NCBI GenBank assembly: GCA_973895155.1
Contig: OZ316893.1
Location: 15,128,001-15,192,000, forward strand
Source: Marsupella aquatica
Taxonomy: Eukaryota > Marchantiophyta
Length of the DNA: 64,000 nt
Reading direction: 5' to 3'
Shown piece by piece: positions 32,239 through 43,769 of the stretch. Under the pieces are notes generated by a model, which had not been told where the DNA came from, made no database searches, and saw only the letters and a list, made by a program, of their open reading frames with translations. The stretch's first letter is position 1; each line of letters starts with the position of its first letter. The position numbers were made by a program, and so were the translations under genes.

Positions 32239-33689
32239 ATTCAATAGATTAGTAATAGAGCCCATTGATACTACATTTAACAATAGAGGACACAAATTAG
32301 TGCTATACTACATTGAGTTTTTAGGACTAGTAGAGCATAGAGATTGAATCTGCCAACATTTTGTTTACAAGTGTAATTGAGCAACAGTTTGTTTACGATA
32401 GGTCAAGTGTGAAATACCACAACATATATTGTAAATGTTTTTTGCATTCAATTTTGACCTTTGTGAGTCTTTCAAATCCGACTCTAGGGTGACTCAGCAC
32501 CTTGGTCCTCTTTAAATAAAGTGGAATCCTTTTCTCAAATAAATGTGTTCATTTTGTAGTGTCATGATGCTATGCAATCTGATTGGATGTTCAATTAAAG
32601 AGAAGGGAAAATTGAGACGTGAATTTTAAAATGAGAATTGAGGATGTGAAACCATTGACCGCGGCTGGCTGGAGAATTGAATATATACTGCATGAATTGA
32701 TGCACTGGCTGATGATGCTAACCAGAAATTTTTAAATTGCACGGATGGGATATCTAAGATACTATTTCCAACTCCATAAGGCATTATGTAGTATAAGGCT
32801 ATTACGTAGTTCTGTCCATACATTACAAGGAGCAGTTATGTCAAGAAGCATTATTATGCAAATGGCGACCTCTTACGGAAATGTACACCAGACGGTAACC
32901 AGGACTGGAGACCAAGATTACGTGCAATTACCACAACCCCAGTCCTTCCATCCCTTTTCATGGTGTGACAGGGCCCCAAACCTGGTAGTAACTTAGTAAT
33001 GACTTATAATTGCGTATATAAGTAGAAAGACAACTAGGTGTAGCAAAAGTGTTTGGATTTTCAAATTTTAATTTTTTATTGGTTTAATAAATTGATGCGG
33101 CAACCGGAGGCCGGAGTTAAGAGGGGTGTCAAGCGGTGATGGATGACAATGGAGCCATTGAGGGGTACAAGGAGGCCAAAAGACAGCCCAAGGACTTGGA
33201 GGGCAAGGTGTGGGCATCTCGGATGGGTGGAGGCTGGCCGGAGGCTCCACATAAGGCGCAAAATGGGAAGAATGATCAAAATATAGAATACGTTGAAATT
33301 TAAAATAGACGTTGTTGTGCTAGTACTATTCCAAACATGGTCATGTTTGGATTCATTTTGAAGCCCTGAATGAGCCCCATGCAAAACTGGGATTTCCTAG
33401 TTGATATTAGGTCTGTATCAAACTGTGGCATCTTGAGGGACCTCAAGGCCCGTAAAACAACAAAACTAGACAATCTTGGAGTAGTGATGGTGGGAGGGCC
33501 GTTAGAAGGAAGGGGCTCCCACATTTTCCTTACTCACCCATAGTCTCCCACATTTTCCTTCCATATCCGTAGTCTCCCAGAGTTTCCTTCCTCATCCGTA
33601 GTCTCCCACATTTTCCTTCCTCACTCCGGGCCCCCACACTTTCTTCCTTCACTTTTTCTCTTTTCTCACTCGTATGTACGGACCCTGGT
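32239..33689. other. gene-free stretch
   Basis: AT-rich sequence to about 33100, then G/C-skewed sequence with CTCCCACATTTTCCTTCC-type short repeats at 33517-33650 (about four units of roughly 36 bp). No gene recognised. Confidence 0.5.
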
Positions 33690-35250
33690 CCTACAACCAT
33701 CAGATTTTTTACCATCTTAGAATCAAGAGTTTACGGGCTTTTGGAAAGAGCTCGCCGAGCCAATCCAATGATGTGTCACATGGCCAAAATAGAGCTAAGA
33801 TGAAGGAGATAGGGTTTAGGGTTTAGGGTTTTTTGAGAATATGGGAGTTTTGAGGCTGTACGGACGTCCGTACTACAAGATGTCCCGGCTTTCCAAGGGA
33901 AGGAGGAAGTAGCAACACCTACAAGGACCGTGATCTGTGTTTTGAAAAGCCAGGGTGGTGTGTTGTACGGATGGAGAGGAGGGAGACGGTGCCCCAATTA
34001 TGATAAAAACATAAACAACCGTATCTCGACCGTTTGACCTCTGTTTTGTGCGTTGTTTATGGAGCCGTGATCAGGAAGAGCAAGGCTCCTAAGATATTTT
34101 ATCAGAAGTGAATATTAAGAACATTTTAGTTTTGACAATTGTTTGGGGCCCCTCCTTTTACGGTGGACTGGTGGTGGCAATAAAGAGGATAGTAGGCCAT
34201 ACGGATGTTAGCCGTATGGATTATCATTTCCAACACATCTAAGAATGGTCAACTCACGGGCTTGGAAGGAGTTTGAGGAGCCAGTTCCGGCAAGGTGTGG
34301 CGCTCCCCAAACGGAGCCAAAACAAATAAGTTATGAGCCCAGGAGTTTTGGTAGTTTTACGGATTGAGACCCCCGTAACTCGGCCATTTGGGATCCATTT
34401 TGGGAGCCGTTTACGGATCCGTGATCAGGAGGAGCAGGGATGTCCAAGGATCTCCTCAGGGGAGTAGTTTGAATTATCTTAGGTTTTGACCATGGTAGGG
34501 CTCCCTCACTTTTCACGGACTACGGATTGTAGCTGGCACCGTCAAAGGCACAATTAGTTCCATAGTTAGGTTAGGGTTCTATGGGGCATGTGTGTGCCGC
34601 ATGTTTTAGATTAGTGGATTTTATGAATAGGGTTTAAGCGGCGCCGCTAGTGTAGCCGCCATCGTTGTGACCCCGTGAGGGATGCTTTGGTGTGGTTGTA
34701 GTATTTAGGAGGGAGCCCCATAGTGAATAGTGGGGGAACTCAGTCTAGTTTTGAGTGTTAGCTTGTAGCATAGAGAGGAAAGTCAGTTGGAGTAGTGAGG
34801 TGAGAAGTATTCATTGTCCTAATGAGGCAGGAGTTGAGTAGATGGTAGGAGGCCGGGTTGCTCATGCTATGTATTACTTTTTCCCCAAAAGATATGGATT
34901 TAGCTTGACTCTGCAAAGTTTGTTACGTGTTATGATCTCGTTTCTTTCATAGTTGTGTTCTTCTCGTAGCCGTTTTGGTGTATTCCTTGTGAAAGGACCC
35001 ACTAAGTGGATTCTTGAAAGAAGTTACTTTGCAAGGTCTAGTCGGCCTTGTGAGTGTGAGGAGTGGTGACAGCACTCCACTAGAGACCAAGAGGAAAATA
35101 GAGAGTGCAGACCATGGGACTTGATAAAATGAAGGGTGAGCCAATCGGCAAACTTGATAAAAAAAATGCAATTTGGGGAGCGAAAACAAATCTACTCATT
35201 CCTAGCATGATAAAGTCTAAATAGCGTTCCTCCATGTCCCTATGATGCAA
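33690..35250 (+). repeat. repeat family R, plus-oriented copy
   Basis: From about 34247 to 35250 the sequence aligns in order with the reverse complement of 36990-38040. Shared landmarks are CGGCGCCGCTAG, AGCCGCCATCGTTGTGACCCC, GGATGCTTTGGTGTGGTT, GTAGGAGGCCGGGTTG-like and GTGGTGACAGCACTC. The first part (33720-34210) is a diverged duplicate of 34247-34560. A telomere-like TAGGGTTTAGGGTTTAGGG lies at about 33810-33828. The copies may be LTRs or untranslated ends of a retroelement; no coding sequence is included. Confidence 0.7.
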
Positions 35251-35799
35251 TTAAAATGGTATTGGTTGTGAAGAAGTGGAAATATATGTACTCAGGGGTT
35301 TCATTTCCACAAAAATGACACATCACGTATGACGAAGTATAAGGTCATTTTATTGGTTGAAAGAGAAGACTTAAGAAATTTTTCGAGAAGAACAATATGG
35401 TATTTTAAATCAAATTTTGAGACTTATAAGAACATTAGGGTCCTTATAACCAATTTTTTGGAATTTTCTAAGAATATTCTAACTTTATAGGGGTTGAAAA
35501 ATAACTTTTTTATTTTAGGGGGTCTGAGGCCTAAAAATGTCATAGGTGATGGGGAGGGATCTATATAGTGAGACCCCCAAGTATATGTAGTTACTGTTCA
35601 ATAAACAGACGACACGTAGTGTTTGCTTCAGTTCAAAATTATGGACAAAGGCAAAGATGAAGGCAAATCAATGCACATTAGCATTGATTAGTCGTATCTA
35701 AGTAGCTGCCCACCTTTGGCTGCCTTTGGAATTAAGCTATATAGTAGGCATGGTTGGGTTTGGACATCAGCTACAACATATTTTTTGAAGGTTTTTTAA
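35251..35799. other. gene-free AT-rich stretch
   Basis: No recognisable ORF, RNA gene or terminal repeat. Confidence 0.5.
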
Positions 35800-36370
35800 T
35801 TTTTAGCCAGTGTGGCAAATGTCAGCAGCTCTAAGGAAGGAGATGCTAGGAATATCCTTAGTCAAATTTTACTAGATTACATCTGTTGAGCATAGACGAC
35901 AATCGCAACGGCAAGCCCATGAACCATCCAACGCACAAGAGTCGACATAGAGAGATACATGGTTCACCTCCCCATGAGGCTATGTCCACAGGAACACACA
36001 TGAGCTTTACTGCACTCTAGCCCGACCGTTCATACCAAGCATCCACAGCGCAAGCTCCCTCTATCTCTCAACTAGCTCCGTAACAATGAGCCCGAGTTCC
36101 ACTCTCCAAGCAAACACCGCTTGGTTATAGAGTGTGCATAGAATGACTAACCTAACCAAGTCTACGACTAAGGTTAGCCTTAACTATGGTACAATCGTAA
36201 CTCTAGACCTAAGAGTAAATCCTAACGACATTATGACTGTCAGATATCTCTAGATTTACGGATGACCATTGGATTTTGGCAAATGGGGTCCATGATTAGG
36301 TGGAAATGTGGCAAATGGCATTTAAAAATCTAGCAAATGTTAGCCAAAAGTGGCAAACACTTTTGGGGGA
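35800..36370 (-). repeat. older repeat interrupted by a copia solo LTR
   Basis: Segments 35800-35883 and 36231-36370 align in order with the reverse complement of 43770-44020. Shared blocks are TTTTTAGCCANTGTGGCAAATGT, GGAGGAGATG, GACCATT and GGGTCCATG. That copy lacks the 347-bp LTR, so it represents the empty site. Confidence 0.7.
35884..36230 (-). mobile_element. copia-family solo LTR, minus orientation
   Basis: On the minus strand this is the LTR of the copia family seen at 1210-7668. It begins at 36230 and ends in CTATGCTCAACA at 35884. The ATGGTTCACCTCC, GAACACACA and ACAATGAGC blocks are conserved. The 18-bp minisatellite of the young element is absent or unrecognisable. No internal sequence is attached and the flanks show no exact 5-bp duplication, so it is an old solo LTR produced by LTR-LTR recombination. 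Confidence 0.85.
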
Positions 36371-36671
36371 GGTGGAATTTGACTAAAATTCACACCTAAA
36401 AAGTACGTTGATCAGCTGCCCCAAGGCTGGCTGGTAGAGCATGTGAGTCAAGTGAAATAGGTTCTTGGATTGTAGGTGCAAAATTTTGCCAAATTCCACC
36501 TCCCCCCAAAACGGAGATAAGTAATCTCATCAATTATCATTGAAGTCCATCAGTGAACTTGATATAAGTTGTCATGTCATCTTAGAGAGGCACCCGAGTT
36601 GTGGCGTGAAAAAAAAGGCAAAAAATAAGTTCGATTTCTTCTATCAAAATTTGAGGTTAAATCTTCACTAT

Positions 36672-36725
36672 GGGGTGTCCATATTGTACGGACACCCCAT
36701 CTTGGTGAGGTCAGCCAAGATGGGG
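36672..36725. other. two overlapping hairpins
   Basis: GGGGTGTCC (36672-36680) is complementary to GGACACCCC (36690-36698). CCCCATCTTGG (36695-36705) is complementary to CCAAGATGGGG (36715-36725). The two stems share 36695-36698 and exclude each other. A diverged third arm pair lies at about 36819-36847. Confidence 0.6.
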
Positions 36726-36989
36726 GCACGTATGTACGGTATGGACACTAAATGTTTTGGACAAAAAAATCTGACATTTTTGTCAAAAAAAGTTTTGGTT
36801 TTTCTTTCCATCTATACGCCCATCTCAGCGAGGTCAGCTTAGATGGGGCCTATCTGAGAGACCTAAGAGAGGTGCAAGGCTCTATCTCAACTGCATAACC
36901 AAGGTTCACACAAACATTTGACAAAATGATTGATAATTGATTGTCACTTGCCTATCCAACGATTAATATGTGCAAACCGTACTTTTCTT

Positions 36990-38050
36990 TGCTCAAACCG
37001 TTGGTATCGTATTACGGGGTCGTGGAGGGACGCTATTTGGAGGATTTCCACACCTAAGGATGAGTATGTTTGATTCCGCTCCCGGAAGTGTACTTTTTGA
37101 TCAAGTCTACCGACTGGTCTCTCCGTTTTTGATCAAGTCCAAGGGACTGGTCCTACCATCTACAACTCATGCCCACCGGGTGAGTGCTGTCACCACCCCC
37201 CTCTCATGGACAAGCATACAAACGTTTACAATAAGGTTTGAACACTAGTGACAAGGGCAAATGTTTCCACAATGAAACCGACCACATGCACTAGGGGAGG
37301 AAAACAAACAACAGAAGCAACAACAAGTGACACACAAAATATTGGAACCTCAAGCCAAATCCATATCTCTTGGTGTTTCCCATAACACATGCAAGGGCAA
37401 CCCGGCCTCCTGCCGTCTGCCCAACTCCTGCCTCCCGGGGACAAGTGCTACGTTCTCCACCTCACTACTCTGGCTTGAATTTCTCCTAATCGGTGCGCTA
37501 CAAAAGCTACTCAACAGCATCAAAGCACTACGTTGAGTTCCCCCCCAAACTACTTTGGGGCTCTCCCCCTAAATACCGAAAAAACCACACCAAAGCACCC
37601 CTCATGGGGTCACAACGATGGCGGCTACCCTAGCGGCGCCACTAAAACCCTGCACTAAGAAATCCCTAAACTAAAAAGGCATGCGTCACACACATGCTGC
37701 TAAAACCCTAAACCCTAAACAAGGGGCCGACGGTGCCTTCGACGGCGCCCCAACTGTACTCCGTGAACCCTGAAATTGCAAGGCACCCCACAATGGCTGA
37801 AACTAGGTGCCCTATCAACTGTACTTTTGAGCTCACCCTTGGATAGCCCTTCTCCTCCTGATCCCGAATCACTCAGCCGCACTCGCAACGGACATCGGAC
37901 GCCTGAGTTATGGTCGTTTCCGTATCGAGAAAACACAATTTTGTCGGGCCATAACTTGCTCATCCTGACTCTGTTTGAGGAGCGCCGCCTCTTGTTGGAA
38001 TCAGCTCCGCGAGCTCTTTCCAACGAGCCCGTGAGTGACCCCTCACAAAA
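36990..38050 (-). repeat. repeat family R, minus-oriented copy
   Basis: Inverted counterpart of the copy at 34247-35250. It lies directly downstream (minus sense) of the 617-aa ORF, so it may be the 3' untranslated region or 3' LTR of that element. CCCTAAACCCTAAAC at about 37706-37720 is telomere-like. Confidence 0.7.
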
Positions 38051-38094
38051 AATTTGGAAATCCAGAGGCCGTACAACCACATCCGTACGACTAT

Positions 38095-39948
38095 CTACTC
38101 CTCCTCTTCTTCACTCTCGGTGCCCTGGCTTGTGCCCCGTGAGTGGGCCTCCTCTTCATCACTCACGGGAGTGAGTGCCACCTCACTTTTCTTCTTCTTT
38201 ATTGGGGTACTCTTCGTGCTGCCGCTCCCTTGCTTCCTCAAAGTGGCCAAGGCCTGCCACGCCTTGATGTACCCCTCACCAATGGTGTCCTTCCATAGGG
38301 TAGCCTCTTCTCCGGACCGCAACTCCAACGGTAGAACTTGCCCTGTGGCCATGGGAGTCCCGGGGGTGACAGACCTGGGTGGCATCCCCGTACTGACCTG
38401 AGCCTCCCGTAACGATTTCCGTACCTCCCGGAGCTTCTTCTCCAAGCCCTTGCTCTTCTCTTGACTCTTCTTGGCTCCATCCAACAAGGGCCCATACTTC
38501 CCACTAACCTCCTTCACCACCATCTCAATAGCCTGGGAGATCAAATCCGGGGAAAGTGTGGAGCTAGGTGTGCCGAGGCTCTTCCGTTTCCCAAGACTCA
38601 AGGCCTCACTCCTCTTTGCTCGTGTCTCAAAGGCGGCCACCTGACTCCGTAGTGCTCCCACCTGGTTTCTCCACTCCACCACTTCTCCAAAATTCTGCTT
38701 CTCTTTGGCCAATGGTTGTCTCAACGCTCCCACCTCTTCTGCTTCCTTGGCCTTGGTGGACAAGGCTCCCTTCAAGTTGGAGATCTCTACGTGAGCTGCT
38801 TGGAGAAGCTTAACCTTCTCATGAATGGTCCCCTCCTTGGCCTTGATCACCTCCTTCAGAGACAGGGTACTCTGCTCTAACGTCTCTACTCTGGCTGAGG
38901 CGTGCTTGAGAGAATCTCTCAATGCGTGGATTAGCTTGAGTCCCTCATGGACTCCCTCTCTGAAATCCCGTAGCTCTGCCAAGTAAACATCCGGAATGTT
39001 GTAGACCAGGGGCTTTTTCGGATCTCCCACGAGTGATTCAAGCCACTCCAACGTGTAGTCCTCATCCTGGTTTTCTTCTCCTCTATCTTCATCCCCACCG
39101 GCCGACGATGATTCCTCCGTGAGCTTCCCTATAATGGTAGTGGCAATACTCCGGATCTCCGTGGTGAGAGATGATCTCGTGTCTTCCTGTCCCGGGGAAC
39201 CAATCAACCCTTCTGCCCTGGCCAATACAAATGACCCCATCAAATGTACAGCCCCACCTGGTTTCACACTCCCGGGATCCGCGGCCAACAGCTTCTTCAA
39301 CCCGTAGTACCACCATCCGTACACATGGGCTGGGTGGTTCTTGATGTCCATAGCTACCACGAAATGCTCTTCACTCACCACCCCGGATTGCACGTTGCCA
39401 AGGACCCGTTGATGAACCTTGGCCAGGAATCCCTTATACTCAACATCCTTGACAGCGGAAAGAGGGATGGCAGTGGTGGAGGTGGGATTAATCACCCAAG
39501 TGGCCACCATCTTCAACGTGAGTTCTCCCCTAATGTGCCGAGGTGTGAATGAGAATTTCTGATTCCCCAAAAATAGCAGCCTAGCCAACTCCACATGGGG
39601 CACTACACGTTTGAGACATTCAAAGTAGATTCCCTCCGTTCGTAACTCCATCCCGACCTCAATGTCCCAGCTCTTCCCCGGAGGGATGGTAATCTCCACC
39701 TTCATGAATTCTGTAACCCCAGTGGCTTGGAAAATATTCCGACAATCCTCCATCACTTTGGCGGAGGTCTTGGGATAAATTCGACGAAAAATCCTCCTAC
39801 CCACCGGTGTGGAACCTGCTGCCAATCCCGTGCTCATCGTAGCTTCTCTCTCTTCTCTCTCCCTTGCAATCAAAGTCTCCACGTAGTCACGGTAAGCAGC
39901 CTTGTATCTCCGAATGCGTGCCACACTAAACTCCGGTTGATCTAGCAT
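38095..39948 (-). CDS. uncharacterised 617-aa retroelement-associated protein (Gag candidate)
   Basis: One uninterrupted ORF on the minus strand starts at an ATG whose preceding in-frame codon is a stop. I do not recognise the family. The first 260 residues look globular, with HPAHVYGWWYYGLKKLL in the middle. Then comes an acidic stretch (EESSSAGGDEDRGEENQDED), a long coiled-coil-like Ala/Glu/Lys/Leu region at about residues 325-445, a basic segment GKRKSLG, another coiled coil at about 475-530, and an acidic tail ending ESEEEEE. There is no zinc knuckle, protease or RT. It lies just downstream of an LTR of the gypsy element (40350-40908) in the same sense, the position of gag, so it may be the capsid protein of a gag-only relative. 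An intact frame among broken ones suggests recent activity. Confidence 0.6.
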   Translation of the reverse strand: MLDQPEFSVARIRRYKAAYRDYVETLIAREREEREATMSTGLAAGSTPVGRRIFRRIYPKTSAKVMEDCRNIFQATGVTEFMKVEITIPPGKSWDIEVGMELRTEGIYFECLKRVVPHVELARLLFLGNQKFSFTPRHIRGELTLKMVATWVINPTSTTAIPLSAVKDVEYKGFLAKVHQRVLGNVQSGVVSEEHFVVAMDIKNHPAHVYGWWYYGLKKLLAADPGSVKPGGAVHLMGSFVLARAEGLIGSPGQEDTRSSLTTEIRSIATTIIGKLTEESSSAGGDEDRGEENQDEDYTLEWLESLVGDPKKPLVYNIPDVYLAELRDFREGVHEGLKLIHALRDSLKHASARVETLEQSTLSLKEVIKAKEGTIHEKVKLLQAAHVEISNLKGALSTKAKEAEEVGALRQPLAKEKQNFGEVVEWRNQVGALRSQVAAFETRAKRSEALSLGKRKSLGTPSSTLSPDLISQAIEMVVKEVSGKYGPLLDGAKKSQEKSKGLEKKLREVRKSLREAQVSTGMPPRSVTPGTPMATGQVLPLELRSGEEATLWKDTIGEGYIKAWQALATLRKQGSGSTKSTPIKKKKSEVALTPVSDEEEAHSRGTSQGTESEEEEE

Positions 39949-40349
39949 TCATGCATCCTGAAATCAAATTCTCAATCACCAAATCCCGTCACCCGTAGCA
40001 ATGTCAATTCCCTGGCCCGAAACAGCCCCCGTAGCCCAATTAATTTATTTCTCTCAATCCCCTCCGTCGTCACTCCATGTTGCTGTCATTAATGCCCGGA
40101 CAGTCCCCGCAATCCCCCATGAGTGAGCCTTGAGAAGAATTGGAGAGAAAGCTCAAATAATTGTAACATAAGGAGAAAGCTTTCCGCAATAAGGGAGAGA
40201 AACTCGAGTTTGCTTTCGGCAAGAGAAGGGTCGTGTGAAAAGGAGAAAAGAGGGGAGAGAAAAAACAACGAAAACCCCCCCGGGAGCAGCTTTTTGCCTT
40301 GCGCCCCGGAGCCCTCCTATGTCCCGACTCGCGGGAGTCCCCCTTCCTC
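39949..40349 (-). other. leader between LTR and the 617-aa ORF
   Basis: Contains the outer part of the LTR, whose boundary I cannot fix, because the second LTR copy is truncated at the matching point. Short ORFs only. No recognisable primer-binding site. Confidence 0.4.
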
Positions 40350-40908
40350 GCAGCTCGCGGCTCGCGGCTCACTCGCGAACGCTTCCCCTTCCTCGCACGG
40401 CAGCTCGCGGACCTCCTTAGGAGGGATTTATTTAAAAACCCCCCATACTCCTCACTCGCGGCAGCTCGCAGCAGCTCCCGCCCTCTGCAGGGCTCGCAGC
40501 TCGCTCGCGGACGCTTCCCCTTCCTCGCACGGCAGCTCGCGGCTCGTAGCTCGCAGCTCGCCCCTCGCAGAAGGATTTAATGGGGGTTTAATTAAACCCC
40601 CCATACTCCTCCAGTCCTGCCTGAGTGTTGCTTTAGAAGGGGTGTTACCAAAAAATTAAAAATGCTTATTTCCCGGACTTCCTTACCTTCCCGGAAAGTC
40701 ACAATTTTAAACCCCCCCAGGTTTTTGCCCCATAATTAACCCGGGTCTAGACAAAACTGTTGGGGTCTCCGACTATCCCGAGATGCTTTAAAAAAACTTT
40801 ATAGATTTAAAGAACATTTAAAAAAAACTCGCGTCTATGGGCTTATTTATTTACAGGTGTCTTGCTGGTGACACTAATGGTGATTTACCGTGGCGGGACC
40901 CCGTCACA
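40350..40908 (-). repeat. gypsy LTR, left copy
   Basis: On the minus strand it begins TGTGACGGGGTCCCGCC at 40908, preceded by the purine-rich AAGAGAGGAGCTA, as expected for a 3' LTR. It matches 43190-43746 closely. The GCAGCTCGCGG part is rich in short CTCGCGG/CAGCTCG repeats, which differ in number between copies. The LTR probably extends further left than 40350. Confidence 0.85.
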
Positions 40909-43189
40909 TAGCTCCTCTCTTAATTGCGAAGCGTCCCCGCGAGCACCATACTCTTCCTCCATGTAGTATTTCTTTAGGCGTTCTTGATTGATCCGTGTGT
41001 TGAGTAGTTGCCCCTCCAACGTCTTGAGTTAACTGAGCCGTTGGAGTAGACAGCGTCTACTACGTAGGGCCCCATCCAACGTGTATGCAACTTCCCGGGG
41101 AAATGCATGAAACGACTGTCGTAGAGGAGTACCAAATCTCCCTCCTCAATGGACACACGATGGAGACAGGAATTGTAATGTGACTTCCGTTTGCTTTGCT
41201 CCTGCTCCGTACGGGTCAAAGCCTCTTCTCGTGTCTCAGTGAGTTGCTCCAACTGTTGGATCCGTGCAGCTACACTTCTTTCTTCCCCTTCCCTTTCCCG
41301 TGTTAGGATCCGAATGGTGGGCACTTCAAATTCCACCGGCACAAGAGAGTGTTGTCCAAACACAAGGAAATAGGGGTTGTGGCCCGTGGTAGTCTTGTGA
41401 GCCAGGTTGTAGGCGTAAGTAGCAGCCAACAACTTCAAATCCCAATCTGTCTTGTGAGCTGATACCGTCTTGTTAAGAATCTTGCCCATGATCCCGTTTG
41501 CTCTCTCAGTGAGCCCGTTGGCTCGAGGATGGTATGGAGTGGTCTTCCTATGTGAGATCAAGTAGTTCTCCGTCAGACGTTCAATCGTATGATTGAGAAA
41601 GTGAGTACCCCTGTCACTCACCAGCTCCAATGGGGGACCAAATCATGTAAAAATCTGCTCGTACAAAAAACGTGCTGTGGTGTTGACATCATCCTTGGCA
41701 GTGGCTCGGGCCTCCACCCACTTTGTGGCATAGTCCGTTGCAAGAATGATGTAGCGCTTCCTCCCTCTTCTAGTGATGGGAGTGAAGGGGCCAATGAAAT
41801 CAACCCCCCACTTCTCAAAGGGTGCAAGAGGAAGTATGGGCACCAAGGGGTGGCGTGAGGAGGGCCCTGGTTTGCCTTGACGCTGGCACGGATCACATCG
41901 TTGGATGTACCGGTGTACATCCCGAAAGAGAGTTGGCCACCAATATCCAGCATCTAGTATTTTCCTTGCGGTGGTCTCCCGTGCAAAGTGGCCACCAGCT
42001 TCCTCCTCATGTAATGCTGCCATGACTGTACGTATCTCAGCTTCCTCCAAACAACGACGAAGACGGCCATCCATGCCGTACTTGTGAAGTACTCCCCTCA
42101 CAAGCAAGTAGGGACCTGTCTTACGTAAAAACACTGCTGCTCTCTCCGGGCCCAAACGTGAGGGAACTCTCGCCGTACGGAGAAATTCCAAAATTTCTCC
42201 ATACCAAGTGGTGGCCTCCGTAATCACGCTGAACACTTCTTCATCCGGGAACCGATCATCAATCTCCTGTGAGTCAGATGCTCCCTCAATACGGGAGAAG
42301 AAGTCTGCATTGCTGTGACTCTTCCCCGATCTCACTCTCACCTCATAGTTGAACTCCTGCAGCAACAAAACCCAACATGCAATTCTCCCGGACAGATCTG
42401 GCTTGTTGACCATGTATTTCAAGCTGTTGTGATCCGTGTGGAACACAACCTTGTATCCCAACAAATAATGACGATACTTTTTACAAGCGTAAATGATACC
42501 AAGTGCCTCCCTATCGGTGGGTGAGTAATTCTTCTCTGCCGGGGCCAACTGCCTACTGGCAAAGTAGATGGGATGGTCCCTTCCTTCATCATCTAACTGA
42601 CTCAAAATGGCACCGATGCAAAATCCTGATACGTCTACATAGACATGGAACTCCTTATTCCAATTGGGCGTAATGAGTACGGGAGCCTCTAGCAAACGTT
42701 TCTTCAATTCATCAAAAGCAGCCTGTCGGGATGGAGTAGGTTCAAATTCACTTCCCTTCTTCAACATGGAGGTGAGTGGCATGGCTACCTTGGCGAAGTC
42801 TTTGATGAAGCGTCGATAGTATCCAACACACCCCAAGAACCCTCTCACTTCCTTTACGTTCTTGGGAAATGAGACTGCTACCCACACGACCACCTTCTCA
42901 CGGTCAACTTCAATCCCCCGTGCAGACACTTTGTGGCCCAATAGGATCCCCTCCTCAATTCCAAAGAAACATTTCTCAGGATGCAGCTTCAAGCAAGTCT
43001 CTCGGCACCGCTGAAAAGTCAACCGTAAGTGTTCCAGATGCTTGACTCGTTTGCCATAGACAGCAAAGTCATCAATAAAGATCTCCAAGAACCTGCGTAA
43101 AAAGGTCATGAAATATATTCATTATGAGCCGCTGGAACATGCCAGGGGCATTGCACAACCCAAAAGGCATTCTACGAAATGCAAAAATT
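40909..43189 (-). pseudogene. gypsy Pol: partial RT, RNase H and integrase, 5' deleted
   Basis: Minus-strand coding begins at 43189 inside reverse transcriptase with MPFGLCNAPGMF. It shifts frame near 43100 and continues with the catalytic FIDDFAVYG (about 43070). RNase H (VYVDVSGFCIGAIL, FHTDHNSLKYM, HSNADFFSR), the integrase zinc finger (H near 42000, CDPC) and core (WGVDFIGPF, SDRGTHF, NGLTERANG) follow. A TGA at 41645-41643 interrupts the core where related proteins have Arg. Near 41015 another frameshift precedes the C terminus, whose correct frame ends a few codons inside the LTR. IDDF instead of YVDD/YIDD points to a non-chromovirus plant gypsy lineage (Athila/Tat-like), an inference. 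Gag, protease and the N-terminal half of RT are missing. Confidence 0.9.
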
Positions 43190-43746
43190 GCAGCTCGCGG
43201 CTCGCGGCTCACTCGCGGACGCTTCCCCTTCCTCGCACGGTAGCTCGCGGACCTCCTTAGGAGGGATTTATTTTAAAACCCCCCCATACTCCTCACTCGC
43301 GGCAGCTCGCAGCAGCTCCCGCCCTCTGTAGGGCTTGCAGCTCGCTGGCGGCTCACGGCTTGCTCGCGGACGCTTCCCCTTCCTCGCACAGCAGCTCGCA
43401 GCTCGCAGAAGGATTTAATGGGGGTTTAATTAAACCCCCCATACTCCTCCAGTCCTGCCTGAGTGTTGCTTTAGAAGGGGTGTTACCAAAAAATTAAAAA
43501 TGCTTATTTCCCGGACTTCCTTACCTTCCCGGAAAGTCACAATTTTAAACCCCCCCAGGTTTTTGCCCCATAATTAACCCGGGTCTAGACAAAACTGTTG
43601 GGGTCTCCGACTATCCCGAGATGCTTTAAAAAAACTTTATAGATTTAAAGAACATTTAAAAAAAACTCGCGTCTATGGGCTTATTTATTTACAGGTGTCT
43701 TGCTGGTGACACTAATGGTGATTTACCGTGGCGGGACCCCGTCACA
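43190..43746 (-). repeat. gypsy LTR, right copy, joined to mid-RT
   Basis: It carries the same TGTGACGGGG end (minus sense) at 43746 as the left copy. Its inner end is cut at GCAGCTCGCGG and fused directly to reverse-transcriptase coding sequence. The part of the LTR beyond this point, the primer site and the 5' half of the element were removed by deletion. Confidence 0.85.
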
Positions 43747-43769
43747 TTGATATCAGTCACTAATAATTG

